A stretch of DNA of 64,000 nucleotides from Legionella sp. (GCA_002786165.1 PEQK01000015.1:26331-90330); one strand, 5' to 3'. Positions 16,810 through 26,391 are shown, counted from the stretch's first letter. The notes: a model not told the origin generated them from the sequence alone. Program-made: numbers and translations.

Positions 16810-17958
16810 TTAATAAGAGAGCATTTCTTTTTCAGACAGATGACGATAAATATCAATCAGTTCAGACATGGTTAAAGATGTATTTTTTAACATAGATTTT
16901 TTTCTAACTTCTTTTAAACAAATGTCCAAAAGAGATTCATCCACCTCAATGTTTTCATGTTCTAATGTATGTTGAATGGCGTTTTTACCACTATGTTTTC
17001 CTATGACAATTTTTCGTTCTCCACCGACAATGTCAGCATCAAAAGGTTCAAATGTTGTCGAATGCCTTAGAGTGCCATTGGCATGAATGCCTGATTCGTG
17101 CGCAAATACGTTGGTACCTGTAATTGGATGCCAAGGATATAAAGGCGCATTAGAATAATTAGCCACCAAGTGTCCTAAACGAGTAAGCTTACTCAAATCA
17201 ATACCCAAATCAATCTGATGTAACTGCCTTAGGGCCACAATGACTTGGGCAAAATCTGGCATCCCCGCTCTTTCTCCTATACCATTCACAGTCACATGAA
17301 AATACTGCGCCCCCGCATCTAAAGCCGCGAGGGTATTTGCTACAGCCAAACCAAAATCATTATGGGCATGACTCTGAAGAGGAATCGACGAAACTTTTTT
17401 TATCGCCCTAATAATTTTTTGATATTTTTTGGGATAAAGAACACCTATGGTGTCAGACAAACGCAACCTATCTGCACCAGCTTCTTCGACAACACAGGCA
17501 TAATCTTGAAGGAAAGATATTTCAGTTCTACCCACGTCCTCAGCGCTAATAGAAACATATACATCTTTGTTTTTTGCGTAGTTGATTAATTCTTTTGCTT
17601 TATTTAAAAGCCAGGTTCGATCTTTTTGTATGCTATTTTTCAAATGCACATTCGACGTTGGTAGGCCAATATGTACCGCCTTAAATCCCAAAGATATGGA
17701 AAAAGCCACATCATCTAAAACGCCTCTGTTCCAAGCTATGGCAGTCACATTATCATTTATAGCCATATCTTTAATGCATTTTATTGCCTCTAACTCCTCT
17801 CCACCCATAGCAGGGATACCCACTTCAAGCCATTGCACACCAATATCTACAAGTGCTCTGTAAATATCAATTTTAACTTTTTTATTGAAAGCAAGCCCTG
17901 GCGCTTGTTCTCCATCTCTAAGCGTTGTATCTTCTATTATGATGTTGTTTTTTATCAT
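16810..17958 (-). CDS. Homocitrate synthase-like acyltransferase (2-phosphonomethylmalate synthase candidate)
   Basis: A 382-residue member of the DRE-TIM metallolyase group. The N-terminal DTTLRDGEQAPG (10-21) has the catalytic Arg14 and metal Asp15; LEVGIPAMG follows; the metal-binding HAH is His197-Ala-His199; NGIGERAGM and HESGIHANG complete the family pattern. By sequence alone it would be called homocitrate synthase. Being first in an operon with PEP mutase and an HppE homologue, it more likely condenses acetyl-CoA with phosphonopyruvate to give 2-phosphonomethylmalate, as Psf2 or FrbC do. ATG 17958 is preceded by AAAGGGG eight bases away. Substrate is inferred; the enzyme class is firm. 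Confidence 0.85.
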   Translation of the reverse strand: MIKNNIIIEDTTLRDGEQAPGLAFNKKVKIDIYRALVDIGVQWLEVGIPAMGGEELEAIKCIKDMAINDNVTAIAWNRGVLDDVAFSISLGFKAVHIGLPTSNVHLKNSIQKDRTWLLNKAKELINYAKNKDVYVSISAEDVGRTEISFLQDYACVVEEAGADRLRLSDTIGVLYPKKYQKIIRAIKKVSSIPLQSHAHNDFGLAVANTLAALDAGAQYFHVTVNGIGERAGMPDFAQVIVALRQLHQIDLGIDLSKLTRLGHLVANYSNAPLYPWHPITGTNVFAHESGIHANGTLRHSTTFEPFDADIVGGERKIVIGKHSGKNAIQHTLEHENIEVDESLLDICLKEVRKKSMLKNTSLTMSELIDIYRHLSEKEMLSY

Positions 17959-18313
17959 TGAAAAACCCCTTTCAAAATATGACATCCCTTTATTTTTCAA
18001 ACTGAGTATGACGAATCCTATCTACATACAACCATGAAAAATATGATGAAAAATTCTACTACTGAAAAATGAATATGTTGAGGCTAGGGTTTTATACAAT
18101 CTAATCATCATTATCCCCAGTTAAAATTCAACTAACCTGATATCTGATAATGGTTTTCATGAAATGATGAGCGGCATAGGGCCTGATCAAGGGTATTGGT
18201 CATCTGTGATTGAAGAGCGACGTCCAGGGTAGATGATGTTTATTTAAAAGACAATTTTCGTCTTTAAGATACGAAAAAGACCTCTTGGATTGCAATAAGG
18301 TCTGACCACCATA
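17959..18313. other. Gene-free region upstream of the phosphonate operon
   Basis: About 350 AT-rich bases lie between the start of the phosphonomethylmalate synthase candidate and the stop of rlmL. The operon promoter should be here, on the minus strand, but I see no strong -35/-10 pair. Weak hairpins are present at about 18249-18268 (AAAGAC/GTCTTT) and 18268-18294 (AGACCT/AGGTCT); the first could end rlmL transcription on the minus strand. No coding frame of note was seen. Confidence 0.4.
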
Positions 18314-20443
18314 TCAGGATAGGCTATCCCTATTTCTAATCAGAAAACACTGATGAATTTTACTATTGCGCTTAAAATCCACATCAATGGTTTCTTTGGT
18401 GATATCTTGAACTATATAATCCTGCGCAATCATGGCGTCTAATTTAAATTGACGTAAATTAGTTGAAAAATACAACACCCCTTTGGGGGTGAGCAACGAC
18501 ATACAAGCTCGGATCAATTGCTCATGATCTCGAGCAATATCTAAGGTTTGAGTCATACGCTTTGAATTAGAAAAACTAGGCGGATCCAAGTAAATCACGT
18601 CAAAATGATCGCGCGTGAGTCCCAACCATTCTAAACAATCATATTGGATAAATTGGTGCCTAGAAGGCGCTAGGCTATTCAAACGAAAATTCTCTTCAGC
18701 CCAAGTCAGATAAGTGCGTGACAAGTCAACATTGGTAGTTAAAGCACCCGCTAATGCCGCACGGACACTGGCTGTCCCCGTGTAACAAAAACAATTTAAA
18801 AACCGCAGTCCTGGCGTCAAATTGCCAAAACGTCGGCGTAACAAACGGTGATCTAAAAATAAACCCGTATCCAAATAATCATGTAAATTCACGTAAAACA
18901 AGGCACTGTCTTCTTTTACGGTTAATAATTGCCGTTCTTCTGCTATTTTTTCGTATTGCTGCGTTCCTCGTTGGCGGGCCCGTTGTTTCACCACAATATG
19001 ACTTGGTTTAAAGCCTAAAACATCTGGGACCACTTTCAAGACATCTTGGCGACGTTGTTCCGCTTTATCTTCAGGAATAGAGGCAGGAGGCGCATATTCT
19101 TGAAGCACAGCAAAGTCTTGATATACATCAATCGCATACGCATACTCGGGTAAATCCGCGTCATAGACACGATAACAATCAAGCTGCTGACGGTGCGCCC
19201 AAGCATTCAAATGCTTATGATTTTTTTTCAGTCTATTAGCAAACATTTGCGCATTTTCGGACAATGGCTTAGCAGGCGCATCCATACGCAAGCGGTTGGT
19301 AGGATCCAACGTCATACAATACAATTGACATGCCAAAGGACCATTATAAAATTTATATTGTTTATGTGATCGTAATCCTATGGCCCTGCCCAAACGAGGC
19401 TCAGAGGTTAATACCGCCGCGTCCCAATTTGCAAATGACCGATGCAAGACCTCGCCTAATGTTTGATAAAGCGGCATTAAGGTGTCTATATCGGACAAGC
19501 GCTCTCCATAGGGGGGATTAGACAACAATAACCCTTTGGCGCACGCCGCTTTTACATCACCTAAGATCAAAGATTGCACTTCAAAAGAGGTACAAGCAGA
19601 CACATTGGCGCGAGCAGCATTGGCTTTTGCCATTGCAATCGCACGAGGATCCTGATCAGTACCGTGTAGGATGACTTTAGCAGGCACATGTTGTTGCAGT
19701 GCAGTCATTCGACACTTTGCCCACAGTTGGGGATCATGCCCTAACCACGAGGGTAATAATTGATCTTGGCGCAACAAACCGGGCGCTATCTTTGCAGCCA
19801 TCATTGCAGCTTCAATCACCAAAGTACCAGAACCACAAAAAGGATCATGAAAACCATAGTCTTCGGTACAAGATAGTGGCCAGGGCGTTCGCATCAGCAT
19901 GGCAGCAGCCACGGTTTCTTTTATGGGCGCATGTCCAGCTTCTAATCGATATCCTCGTTGATGCAAACTATATCCAACCAAATCCAAATACACGGTTACC
20001 GTATCTTTGCGGACATAAGCACGTATTCTAATTTGTGCATGCTCACGATCAATGGTGGGACGTGGTAAGCCTTGATCGCGGCAATAATCAACCATACCAT
20101 CTTTTATAATCTGCGCCCCAAACATAGAATTACGAATGTTAGGAGAATCGCCCTGAAAATGAATAGCGAGCGTCGCATCAGTTTGAAACACATCGTTCCA
20201 TGCAAACTGTCGACATGCCGCCAGTACATCTTGCGGCTCAGCAGGCACCCCTTCAAATAAAACCAATAAGACCCGATTTGCAATTCTAGACCATAAGCAA
20301 ATCTGATAAATCATTTCAAGGCTGGCTATACCCGCTACCCCTTGAGGACTAATGCGCGTTGCGGCAAATCCTAACTGTTTTAATTCTTCTTCTAGAAGAT
20401 ATTCCAGCCCTTTTGGGCAGGTGACTAGAATAGCATGTGTCAT
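18314..20443 (-). CDS. rlmL: 23S rRNA (guanine) methyltransferase RlmKL
   Basis: A 709-residue bifunctional enzyme that makes m2G2445 and m7G2069 in 23S rRNA. The N-terminal THUMP domain covers about residues 45-155, followed by the RlmL Rossmann domain with FHDPFCGSGTLVIEAAM and the catalytic NPPYGERL at about 308-315. The C-terminal RlmK half has GLRFLNCFCYTGTASV and DPPSFSNSKRM at about 615. Size and both catalytic motifs match the gammaproteobacterial fusion. The ATG overlaps the stop codon of darP, so it sits in an operon with darP and the permease gene. Confidence 0.95.
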   Translation of the reverse strand: MTHAILVTCPKGLEYLLEEELKQLGFAATRISPQGVAGIASLEMIYQICLWSRIANRVLLVLFEGVPAEPQDVLAACRQFAWNDVFQTDATLAIHFQGDSPNIRNSMFGAQIIKDGMVDYCRDQGLPRPTIDREHAQIRIRAYVRKDTVTVYLDLVGYSLHQRGYRLEAGHAPIKETVAAAMLMRTPWPLSCTEDYGFHDPFCGSGTLVIEAAMMAAKIAPGLLRQDQLLPSWLGHDPQLWAKCRMTALQQHVPAKVILHGTDQDPRAIAMAKANAARANVSACTSFEVQSLILGDVKAACAKGLLLSNPPYGERLSDIDTLMPLYQTLGEVLHRSFANWDAAVLTSEPRLGRAIGLRSHKQYKFYNGPLACQLYCMTLDPTNRLRMDAPAKPLSENAQMFANRLKKNHKHLNAWAHRQQLDCYRVYDADLPEYAYAIDVYQDFAVLQEYAPPASIPEDKAEQRRQDVLKVVPDVLGFKPSHIVVKQRARQRGTQQYEKIAEERQLLTVKEDSALFYVNLHDYLDTGLFLDHRLLRRRFGNLTPGLRFLNCFCYTGTASVRAALAGALTTNVDLSRTYLTWAEENFRLNSLAPSRHQFIQYDCLEWLGLTRDHFDVIYLDPPSFSNSKRMTQTLDIARDHEQLIRACMSLLTPKGVLYFSTNLRQFKLDAMIAQDYIVQDITKETIDVDFKRNSKIHQCFLIRNRDSLS

Positions 20444-20916
20444 ATATAGGACCTAAGATAGCGAAAGAGTGCTTTTGTCGCTGTTTTTTGTTGTAGGGGG
20501 TTGGTGCTTGTGCGAGCTTTGCTGATCAATTGGCGTAATTGTTGAATATCTTCTGGGCGAAACATATCAATAAACTCACTGAGTGCAGTCGTACCTTCTT
20601 GAAGTAATCTCTCACGCCATAATTCTGTCGCATGAAATTCTGCCGTTTGTGCTTTATCAGAAGCTTGCATGTCTTCAAAAGCGGCTGTGATCGCCGGGTG
20701 ATCCGCTGAGCGCATCAATTTACCGATCAATTGAGACTGGCGACGAGCAGCGCCGTGACTTTTTATCGATTTGGCATCACGAATGGCGCGATATAAATTA
20801 TCCGTTAACGGCAAACTTTCTAAATCTTCAAGGGGTAAAGCAATTAATTGATTGCCCAGATTTTGCAAAGCATCTGCATCACGTTTTTTTTGTGATTTTG
20901 ATTTGGTATCATCCAC
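20440..20916 (-). CDS. darP: Ribosome-associated protein DarP (YjgA)
   Basis: A 158-residue, charged, helical protein of the DUF615/YjgA family, which joins the 50S subunit late in assembly. Typical segments are KSQKKRDADALQNLGNQL near the N-terminus, LPLTDNLYRAIRDAKSI, and GAARRQSQLIGKLMRS. The C-terminus ends in LRQLISKA and ALFRYLR, as in the family. It starts three bases after the upstream permease gene and overlaps rlmL, so a large-subunit maturation protein and an rRNA methyltransferase share one operon. Confidence 0.92.
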   Translation of the reverse strand: MDDTKSKSQKKRDADALQNLGNQLIALPLEDLESLPLTDNLYRAIRDAKSIKSHGAARRQSQLIGKLMRSADHPAITAAFEDMQASDKAQTAEFHATELWRERLLQEGTTALSEFIDMFRPEDIQQLRQLISKARTSTNPLQQKTATKALFRYLRSYI

Positions 20917-20919
20917 CTA

Positions 20920-21816
20920 TTAAGCCTCAACAATAGCAGGAACACGCTTAAAGCGTGTTTGCAAATAAGTACGAGAGATTGCAATCAGATTAAAACATAA
21001 AATGACAATCAGTAATCCATGCAACCAAGATACGGTCAAATAGTTGAACACAGGCAACGTGATAGCAACACCAATGCAGCCTCCCACGCTCAAAATCAAA
21101 ACTCGTTTCAAAGGCATATGTGCATCACCCCGCAAAAACATAAAAGTCGTGAGCGGTTGCTGCATAGCACCTGCTGTCATCATAATAGGGAAGGCTACCA
21201 AAGGAGAAACAGACAGAAGAAATAACACGGCTTGTACCATTGCAAACAAGCCAATACCCACCGACGTTAATGCACCACATAACATAACACCGAAAAATCC
21301 TAAAAGTAATTTCCATGAATACAAGGCCGTGGCCGTTCCACCTACAGGCAATAGACCCAGTTGATTGCTAATCAATAAACAGATGATAAAACTAAAACAA
21401 GAAATCATGGCCAAACGAATGGCTTGTTTGCCCATACGTGAGACAATTCCCCCTCCTAATAAACCACCAATACAGGTTCCTAATACCAAAACAACCAATG
21501 TGGTTAGATCAACTTCGACATATTGCATAAAAAACAATGACTCAATAGCACCTGGGATCAATTGTGCCCCATTATTCATGGCCGGTAATTCTTCATCTGA
21601 AAAAGTACCAAATATTTTAGCCAAGGCAATATTAACGGCAAAACTACCCATGCCCAAAGTATCCGAAATAAAAGCCAATATACCCGAGCCTAATAAGCGA
21701 ATGGTATCTTTGCGAGAAACGCGTACGGTAGGTTGCTGGCGCAGTTTATACACCATATACCCGCTGACAGATAACGTGAGAAATAAAATACCGAAAATAA
21801 TTGTGTAAATCACCAT
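20920..21816 (-). CDS. TauE/SafE-family permease
   Basis: A 298-residue membrane protein with eight to nine hydrophobic segments. Its two glycine-rich halves (GSGILAFISDTLGMGSF and the later GVMLCGALTSVGIGLFAMVQ), each with a reentrant-like loop, are the pattern of TauE/SafE sulfite or sulfonate exporters. The exact substrate is unknown. It begins an apparent operon with darP and rlmL, three bases separating it from darP; this looks like positional rather than functional linkage. Confidence 0.78.
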   Translation of the reverse strand: MVIYTIIFGILFLTLSVSGYMVYKLRQQPTVRVSRKDTIRLLGSGILAFISDTLGMGSFAVNIALAKIFGTFSDEELPAMNNGAQLIPGAIESLFFMQYVEVDLTTLVVLVLGTCIGGLLGGGIVSRMGKQAIRLAMISCFSFIICLLISNQLGLLPVGGTATALYSWKLLLGFFGVMLCGALTSVGIGLFAMVQAVLFLLSVSPLVAFPIMMTAGAMQQPLTTFMFLRGDAHMPLKRVLILSVGGCIGVAITLPVFNYLTVSWLHGLLIVILCFNLIAISRTYLQTRFKRVPAIVEA

Positions 21817-21910
21817 AAAAACGACCTCAAGCTGTAAAGAACTTGGATATAAAAGTCCAACATTATATCATTATAAATAAAATATAACCAATTTTTAAAC
21901 TATGCTTTTT

Positions 21911-22151
21911 CTACGCACCGTGACTTGTCCGCAGTATCTATACAATCCTACACAGGACTCAAACAGATACCGCGGACAAGCCGCGGTAAGTAGGGGTAAT
22001 CACCGCCATCGTCCCTATGCACCATGACTTGTCCAAAGTATCTATTCCTACACAGGACTCAAACAGATACCGCGGACAAGCCGCGGTACGTAGAGGTAAT
22101 CACCGCCATCGTCCCTACGTACCGCGGCTTGTCCGCGGTATCTATACAATC
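21911..22151. repeat. Tandem palindromic repeat, about 2.4 units of about 100 bp
   Basis: Two units of about 100 bases and a partial third. Each contains CACAGGACTCAAACAGATAC, then CCGCGGACAAGCCGCGG, then GGTAATCACCGCCATCGTCC. The arm GCGGACAAGCCGCGG also occurs reversed as CCGCGGCTTGTCCGCGG at about 22122-22138, and GACTTGTCCGCAGTATC in unit 1 is the reverse of GATACCGCGGACAAG. The block is much more GC-rich than its surroundings. It fills the gap between the permease start and the coxC end and has the look of a dispersed palindromic element. Confidence 0.85.
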
Positions 22152-22171
22152 TTATTTGGGACAGGCAATAT

Positions 22172-23044
22172 TTACAGCCAATACACAAAGATGAATAAGA
22201 ACAACCAAACCACGTCGACAAAATGCCAATACCAAGCAACAGCTTCAAAAGCAAAATGACGTTCAGGAGTAAAATGACCATATAAAGACCGTACCAAAAT
22301 CACGATCAACATAATGGTTCCAATGGTCACATGTAATCCGTGAAACCCGGTCAACATAAAAAAGGTAGTCCCATAAATCCCAGAATCCAAAGTCAAACTG
22401 AGGTCATGGTAGGCTTCTGAATATTCATAGGCTTGCAAGCCTAAAAACAAAATACCTAACAGAATAGTGCAAGCCAATCCTATTTCCAATTGACGACGCT
22501 TTTTATATTTTAACGCCCAATGCGCCCAAGTGATGGTGACGCCAGACGTCAGCAAAATAAGGGTATTAATGGCCGCTAAACCCCATGCACCCATCGCTTC
22601 ATGCGCACCAGCAAATTCTTGATTATTGGGATTAATCAGCAAAGGCCAAGCGGCTTTAAATTCTGGCCATAACGTTTCGTGCGTAATGGGATGTGCCAAT
22701 CCGCCAAGCTCTGGAATAATAAAATATCGAGCCATAAACAATGCACCAAAAAATCCACCAAAAAAACAAATTTCAGAAAAAATAAACCAAGACATGCCCC
22801 AGCGAAACGATCTGTCCACTTGTAAGTTGTAATGACCTTTTTGACTTTCATAAATAACTTGGCCAAACCAACCAAAAAACATACCAATCAACACACAAAA
22901 CCCTAATGTAAACACATAAGGCCCATACCAATTGTCGTGCAGCCATAATCCAGCGCCAACCAAGGTCGTGGTCAAACCAATCGAGCCAACCAAAGGCCAG
23001 TGGCTGGGTTGAGGGACATAATATTGATCAGGTGTATTCATCAT
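22172..23044 (-). CDS. coxC: Cytochrome c oxidase subunit III
   Basis: A seven-helix membrane subunit of the aa3-type terminal oxidase, 290 residues. The N-terminus QYYVPQPSHWPLVGSIGL, then DRSFRWGMSWFIFSEICFF and the ending FEAVAWYWHFVDVVWLFLF with its conserved histidine and tryptophan are typical. It is the last gene of a compact operon, six bases after ctaG. The start could be either of two adjacent ATG codons. Confidence 0.95.
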   Translation of the reverse strand: MMNTPDQYYVPQPSHWPLVGSIGLTTTLVGAGLWLHDNWYGPYVFTLGFCVLIGMFFGWFGQVIYESQKGHYNLQVDRSFRWGMSWFIFSEICFFGGFFGALFMARYFIIPELGGLAHPITHETLWPEFKAAWPLLINPNNQEFAGAHEAMGAWGLAAINTLILLTSGVTITWAHWALKYKKRRQLEIGLACTILLGILFLGLQAYEYSEAYHDLSLTLDSGIYGTTFFMLTGFHGLHVTIGTIMLIVILVRSLYGHFTPERHFAFEAVAWYWHFVDVVWLFLFIFVYWL

Positions 23045-23050
23045 TTTCTC

Positions 23051-23587
23051 CTAATTTTGAACCCTATCGGTCACATCAAATAATGCATATGCCAAAGTAA
23101 TAGTTTTTACCGATTCTGGTAAATCTGGGTCCAAATGAAACAACAAAGGCATGTCCATCGCTTCATGCCCATTTAACGTTTGCTGAGTAAAACAAAAGCA
23201 TTCAGTCTTTTTGATATATTTCGCTGCTATTCCAGGTGTCACACTTGGTATCGCCTGAACCGTCATACGATGATTGGTTTTGTTTTCAGCATAAAAAGCC
23301 AACCGAGCAATTTTTCCGGGGTGAATTTTAATCTCGGTTGTCTTCGGATAAAACGCCCAAGGCACACCACCGGTATTCGTCGCCACAAATTGTACCCGCA
23401 CCTCGCGCTCGCTTTGAATAAGAGGCTTAGACGCATCATACCCCTTGGTATCTAATACGACCTTACCATTAATACTTAAAGCCTTACACAAACTGTTATA
23501 AATAGGCACCAATGCAAACCCAAAGGCAAACATTAGGATACCCATCACCACCAATACTCCAACCCACTTTGTATGTTGCCGTCGCAT
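23051..23587 (-). CDS. ctaG: Cytochrome c oxidase assembly protein CtaG/Cox11
   Basis: A 178-residue copper chaperone that delivers copper to the CuB site of subunit I. One N-terminal membrane helix (residues about 10-30, with LVPIYNSLCK just after it) anchors a periplasmic immunoglobulin-like domain. The copper-binding pair is in ECFCFTQQTL, and the domain ends in MPLLFHLDPDLP, both Cox11 signatures. It lies between ctaD and coxC, with six bases on each side. Confidence 0.95.
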   Translation of the reverse strand: MRRQHTKWVGVLVVMGILMFAFGFALVPIYNSLCKALSINGKVVLDTKGYDASKPLIQSEREVRVQFVATNTGGVPWAFYPKTTEIKIHPGKIARLAFYAENKTNHRMTVQAIPSVTPGIAAKYIKKTECFCFTQQTLNGHEAMDMPLLFHLDPDLPESVKTITLAYALFDVTDRVQN

Positions 23588-23593
23588 GGGAAA

Positions 23594-25198
23594 CTATTTG
23601 ACCTCAGGAGGTACTGTAAAACTGTGATAAGGCGGTGGAGAGGGCAATGTCCACTCTAAGCCGTGCGCCCCTTCCCAGACTTGCGCATCTGTTTTTTTGC
23701 CATGTTTGACGGTACGGATCACATTGATCAAAAATAATAGTTGTGACACACCAAACACAAAGGCACCAATCGACACCACCATGTTAAAATTTGCAAATTG
23801 TAACGCATAATCAGGCACACGGCGGGGCATACCAGCCAACCCTAAGAAATGCATGGGAAAAAAGGTCACGTTCACAGAAATCACCGACAACCAAAAATGC
23901 CATTTCCCCATAGTTTCATTGTACATGTGGCCAGTCCATTTCGGTAACCAATAATAAATGGCGCCGAATAAGGCAAAGATAACCCCAGGTACCAGCACAT
24001 AATGAAAGTGTCCTACCACAAAATAAGTATCCTGGTATTGAAAATCAGCAGGAACCAAAGACAGCATAATGCCAGTGAATCCCCCAAACGTGAATAGAAA
24101 CAAAAACCCTAAGGCGAACAACATCGGTGTTTCAAACGTCATAGACCCTTTGTACATCGTAGCGGTCCAATTGAATACTTTGATACCTGTGGGAACTGCT
24201 ACCAGCATGGTGGTATACATAAAAAATAATTCCGCAGTCAACGGTACACCGGTGGTAAACATGTGATGCACCCAAACCACAAAAGACACCACTGCGATCC
24301 CCGCCAATGCATACACCATTGAGGCATAACCGAATAATTTTTTTCGACTAAACGTCGGGATAATTTCCGAAATCACTCCAAAAGCAGGCAATACCAAAAC
24401 ATACACTTCAGGATGGCCAAAAAACCAGAAAATATGTTGAAATAAAACAGGGTCACCACCACCGCTTGCTTCAAAAAAGCTGGTTCCAAAATGGCGATCG
24501 GCCAACATCATGGTCACAGCCCCAGCTAACACAGGCATGATAGCAATCAGCAGAAACGCCGTGATCAGCCACGACCAAACAAACAAAGGTAATTTCATCA
24601 TAGTCATGCCAGGGGCGCGCATGTTCATGATGGTTGAAATAATATTAATCGAGCCCATGATAGACGACAGTCCCATCATATGGATGGAAAAAATCATAAA
24701 ATCAGTACTGGGTGGCGCAAATTTGGTCGACAAAGGCGCATAAAAGGTCCAACCAAAGTTAGGCCCACCGCCCTGTTGAAATAAGGTAGAACCCAGTAAC
24801 AGGAAGGCAAAGGGCAACAACCAAAAACTCCAATTGTTCAATCGGGGCAAAGCCATGTCTGGCGCACCAATCATCAAAGGAATTTGCCAGTTGGCTATTC
24901 CAGTAAATGCCGGCATCACCACACCAAATAGCATGATTAAACCATGCAGAGTCGTCATTTGATTGTAAAAATTAGGATCAATAAAACGCTGTCCGGGCTG
25001 ATATAGTTCAATCCGCATCACCAATGCCATGCTACCGGCAATAAAGAAGCTCGCCAAGGCCAGCCACAAATAGAGCGTCCCAATGTCTTTATGATTGGTC
25101 GTAAATACCCAGCGCTTTATAAAGCCAATCAGGCCTTTGCCTTGTTGAGGACCATGATCATGATGATCAGTACCATGCGTTATCGCTGCATCACTCAT
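23594..25198 (-). CDS. ctaD: Cytochrome c oxidase subunit I
   Basis: The catalytic heme-copper subunit, 534 residues with twelve helices. The WVFTTNHKDIGTLYLWL start, HPEVYVLVLPAFG (CuB ligand and cross-linked tyrosine region), VWVHHMFTTG (two CuB histidines) and VGHFHYVL (heme a and a3 histidines) are all present. It transfers electrons to oxygen and pumps protons at the inner membrane. The ATG overlaps the stop codon of the subunit II gene. Confidence 0.97.
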   Translation of the reverse strand: MSDAAITHGTDHHDHGPQQGKGLIGFIKRWVFTTNHKDIGTLYLWLALASFFIAGSMALVMRIELYQPGQRFIDPNFYNQMTTLHGLIMLFGVVMPAFTGIANWQIPLMIGAPDMALPRLNNWSFWLLPFAFLLLGSTLFQQGGGPNFGWTFYAPLSTKFAPPSTDFMIFSIHMMGLSSIMGSINIISTIMNMRAPGMTMMKLPLFVWSWLITAFLLIAIMPVLAGAVTMMLADRHFGTSFFEASGGGDPVLFQHIFWFFGHPEVYVLVLPAFGVISEIIPTFSRKKLFGYASMVYALAGIAVVSFVVWVHHMFTTGVPLTAELFFMYTTMLVAVPTGIKVFNWTATMYKGSMTFETPMLFALGFLFLFTFGGFTGIMLSLVPADFQYQDTYFVVGHFHYVLVPGVIFALFGAIYYWLPKWTGHMYNETMGKWHFWLSVISVNVTFFPMHFLGLAGMPRRVPDYALQFANFNMVVSIGAFVFGVSQLLFLINVIRTVKHGKKTDAQVWEGAHGLEWTLPSPPPYHSFTVPPEVK

Positions 25199-26391
25199 TG
25201 CAAACCTCCAGATCGAGCTTTTTGAACCATTTTAGGTGTCGTATTTTGACTATGCCGTACAGCCCACACATCTTTCGGCTGTATCACATCGTTGGTATTG
25301 TTTTTCCAAGCATTACGCTCATAGGTGGTGATGGCTGCAACCTCTTCATCTGTCAATTGATCTGCATATGCTTGCATAGCAGAACCAGATACACCGTTTA
25401 AAATAATATCGATGTGACGTGAAATCGGATACCCCACTGCAACCGAACTACCTTTCAATGCTGGATAAACCGGTGGCATACCTAAACCAGAAGACAAATG
25501 GCAAGCGGTGCAGAATTGCTCATAAGAATGCTTGCCGAGTTTCATCAACTCTTCTCGTGACATATCAGGCTGGGGTTGCGCTTGGCGTTCCGCTGCTAAT
25601 TTTTGTTGGGATTGTTGCTCCTTGACCCAAACATCAAATTCCTCTTGGGGAACAGCTTTCACCACAATTGGCATGAACCCATGATAGATACCACATAACT
25701 CAGTACATTGCCCACGGTACACCCCAGGCTTTTGAATATTCGTCCAAGCTTCATGCATAAACCCTGGAATAGCATCGCGCTTCACACCCAATTCTGGAAC
25801 CCACCAGGAATGAATCACATCATTTGACGTCACCAAAAAGCGTATTTTTTTATGAATAGGGACCACCAAGGGGCGATCCACGTCCAGCAAATACCATTCA
25901 GACTTGGGGGTGCGATTATGAATTTCTGCATAAGGCGTCGATAAATTACTATAAAAATGAATATCTTGCTCTAAATATTGATATTGCCATTTCCATTGAT
26001 ATCCCACCACTTTGATGGTCAAGGCTGAATCATCCGTATTATCCATACGAATCAATACTTTGGTTGCCGGAATGGCCAATCCAATTAAAATGATAAACGG
26101 TATAACCGTCCAAAAAATTTCCAACCAAAGATGTTCATGAAATTCCGCTGCAGCATGACCACGTGATTTACGATGATACATCAAAGCGTAAATCATCACG
26201 CCAAATACAACAATCCCGATGCCCCCACACACAAGCATCGCAATCATATGCAAGTGATACATATCATGACTAAGGGGCGTCACACCTTGATACATATTCA
26301 TTTGCCAAAAATCCGCACTCGCAGCCACAGGGGCAATGAACAAGGCAGCAAGGCATCCTAAAAATTGATATAGAGTTACTCGGTTACGCAT
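25195..26391 (-). CDS. ctaC: Cytochrome c oxidase subunit II with fused cytochrome c domain
   Basis: About 398 residues. A signal peptide (VTLYQFLGCLAALF, cleaved near VAASA-DFW) and two membrane helices lead to the CuA domain, with GQCTELCGIYHGFMP near residue 235 and the upstream VIHSWWVPELG. A short linker joins it to a C-terminal cytochrome c domain with heme motif CTACH near residue 298, as in caa3-type oxidases. The start is ATG 26391, with GGGG upstream; ATG 26403 is four codons earlier. Both overlap the end of the preceding cytochrome gene, so translation is probably coupled. Confidence 0.94.
   Translation of the reverse strand: MRNRVTLYQFLGCLAALFIAPVAASADFWQMNMYQGVTPLSHDMYHLHMIAMLVCGGIGIVVFGVMIYALMYHRKSRGHAAAEFHEHLWLEIFWTVIPFIILIGLAIPATKVLIRMDNTDDSALTIKVVGYQWKWQYQYLEQDIHFYSNLSTPYAEIHNRTPKSEWYLLDVDRPLVVPIHKKIRFLVTSNDVIHSWWVPELGVKRDAIPGFMHEAWTNIQKPGVYRGQCTELCGIYHGFMPIVVKAVPQEEFDVWVKEQQSQQKLAAERQAQPQPDMSREELMKLGKHSYEQFCTACHLSSGLGMPPVYPALKGSSVAVGYPISRHIDIILNGVSGSAMQAYADQLTDEEVAAITTYERNAWKNNTNDVIQPKDVWAVRHSQNTTPKMVQKARSGGLQ

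Noticed and set aside
16810..17958. NifV homocitrate synthase or a leucine-pathway enzyme
   Set aside because: There are no nitrogen-fixation or leucine genes nearby; the operon context favours a phosphonate substrate. The enzyme class itself is not in doubt.
18249..18294. Terminator pair after rlmL
   Set aside because: Both stems are only six bases with poor T-runs; kept only as a weak note in the gene-free region.
21911..22151. CRISPR array or tRNA cluster
   Set aside because: Only about 2.4 long units without unique spacers, and the palindromes do not form a cloverleaf.
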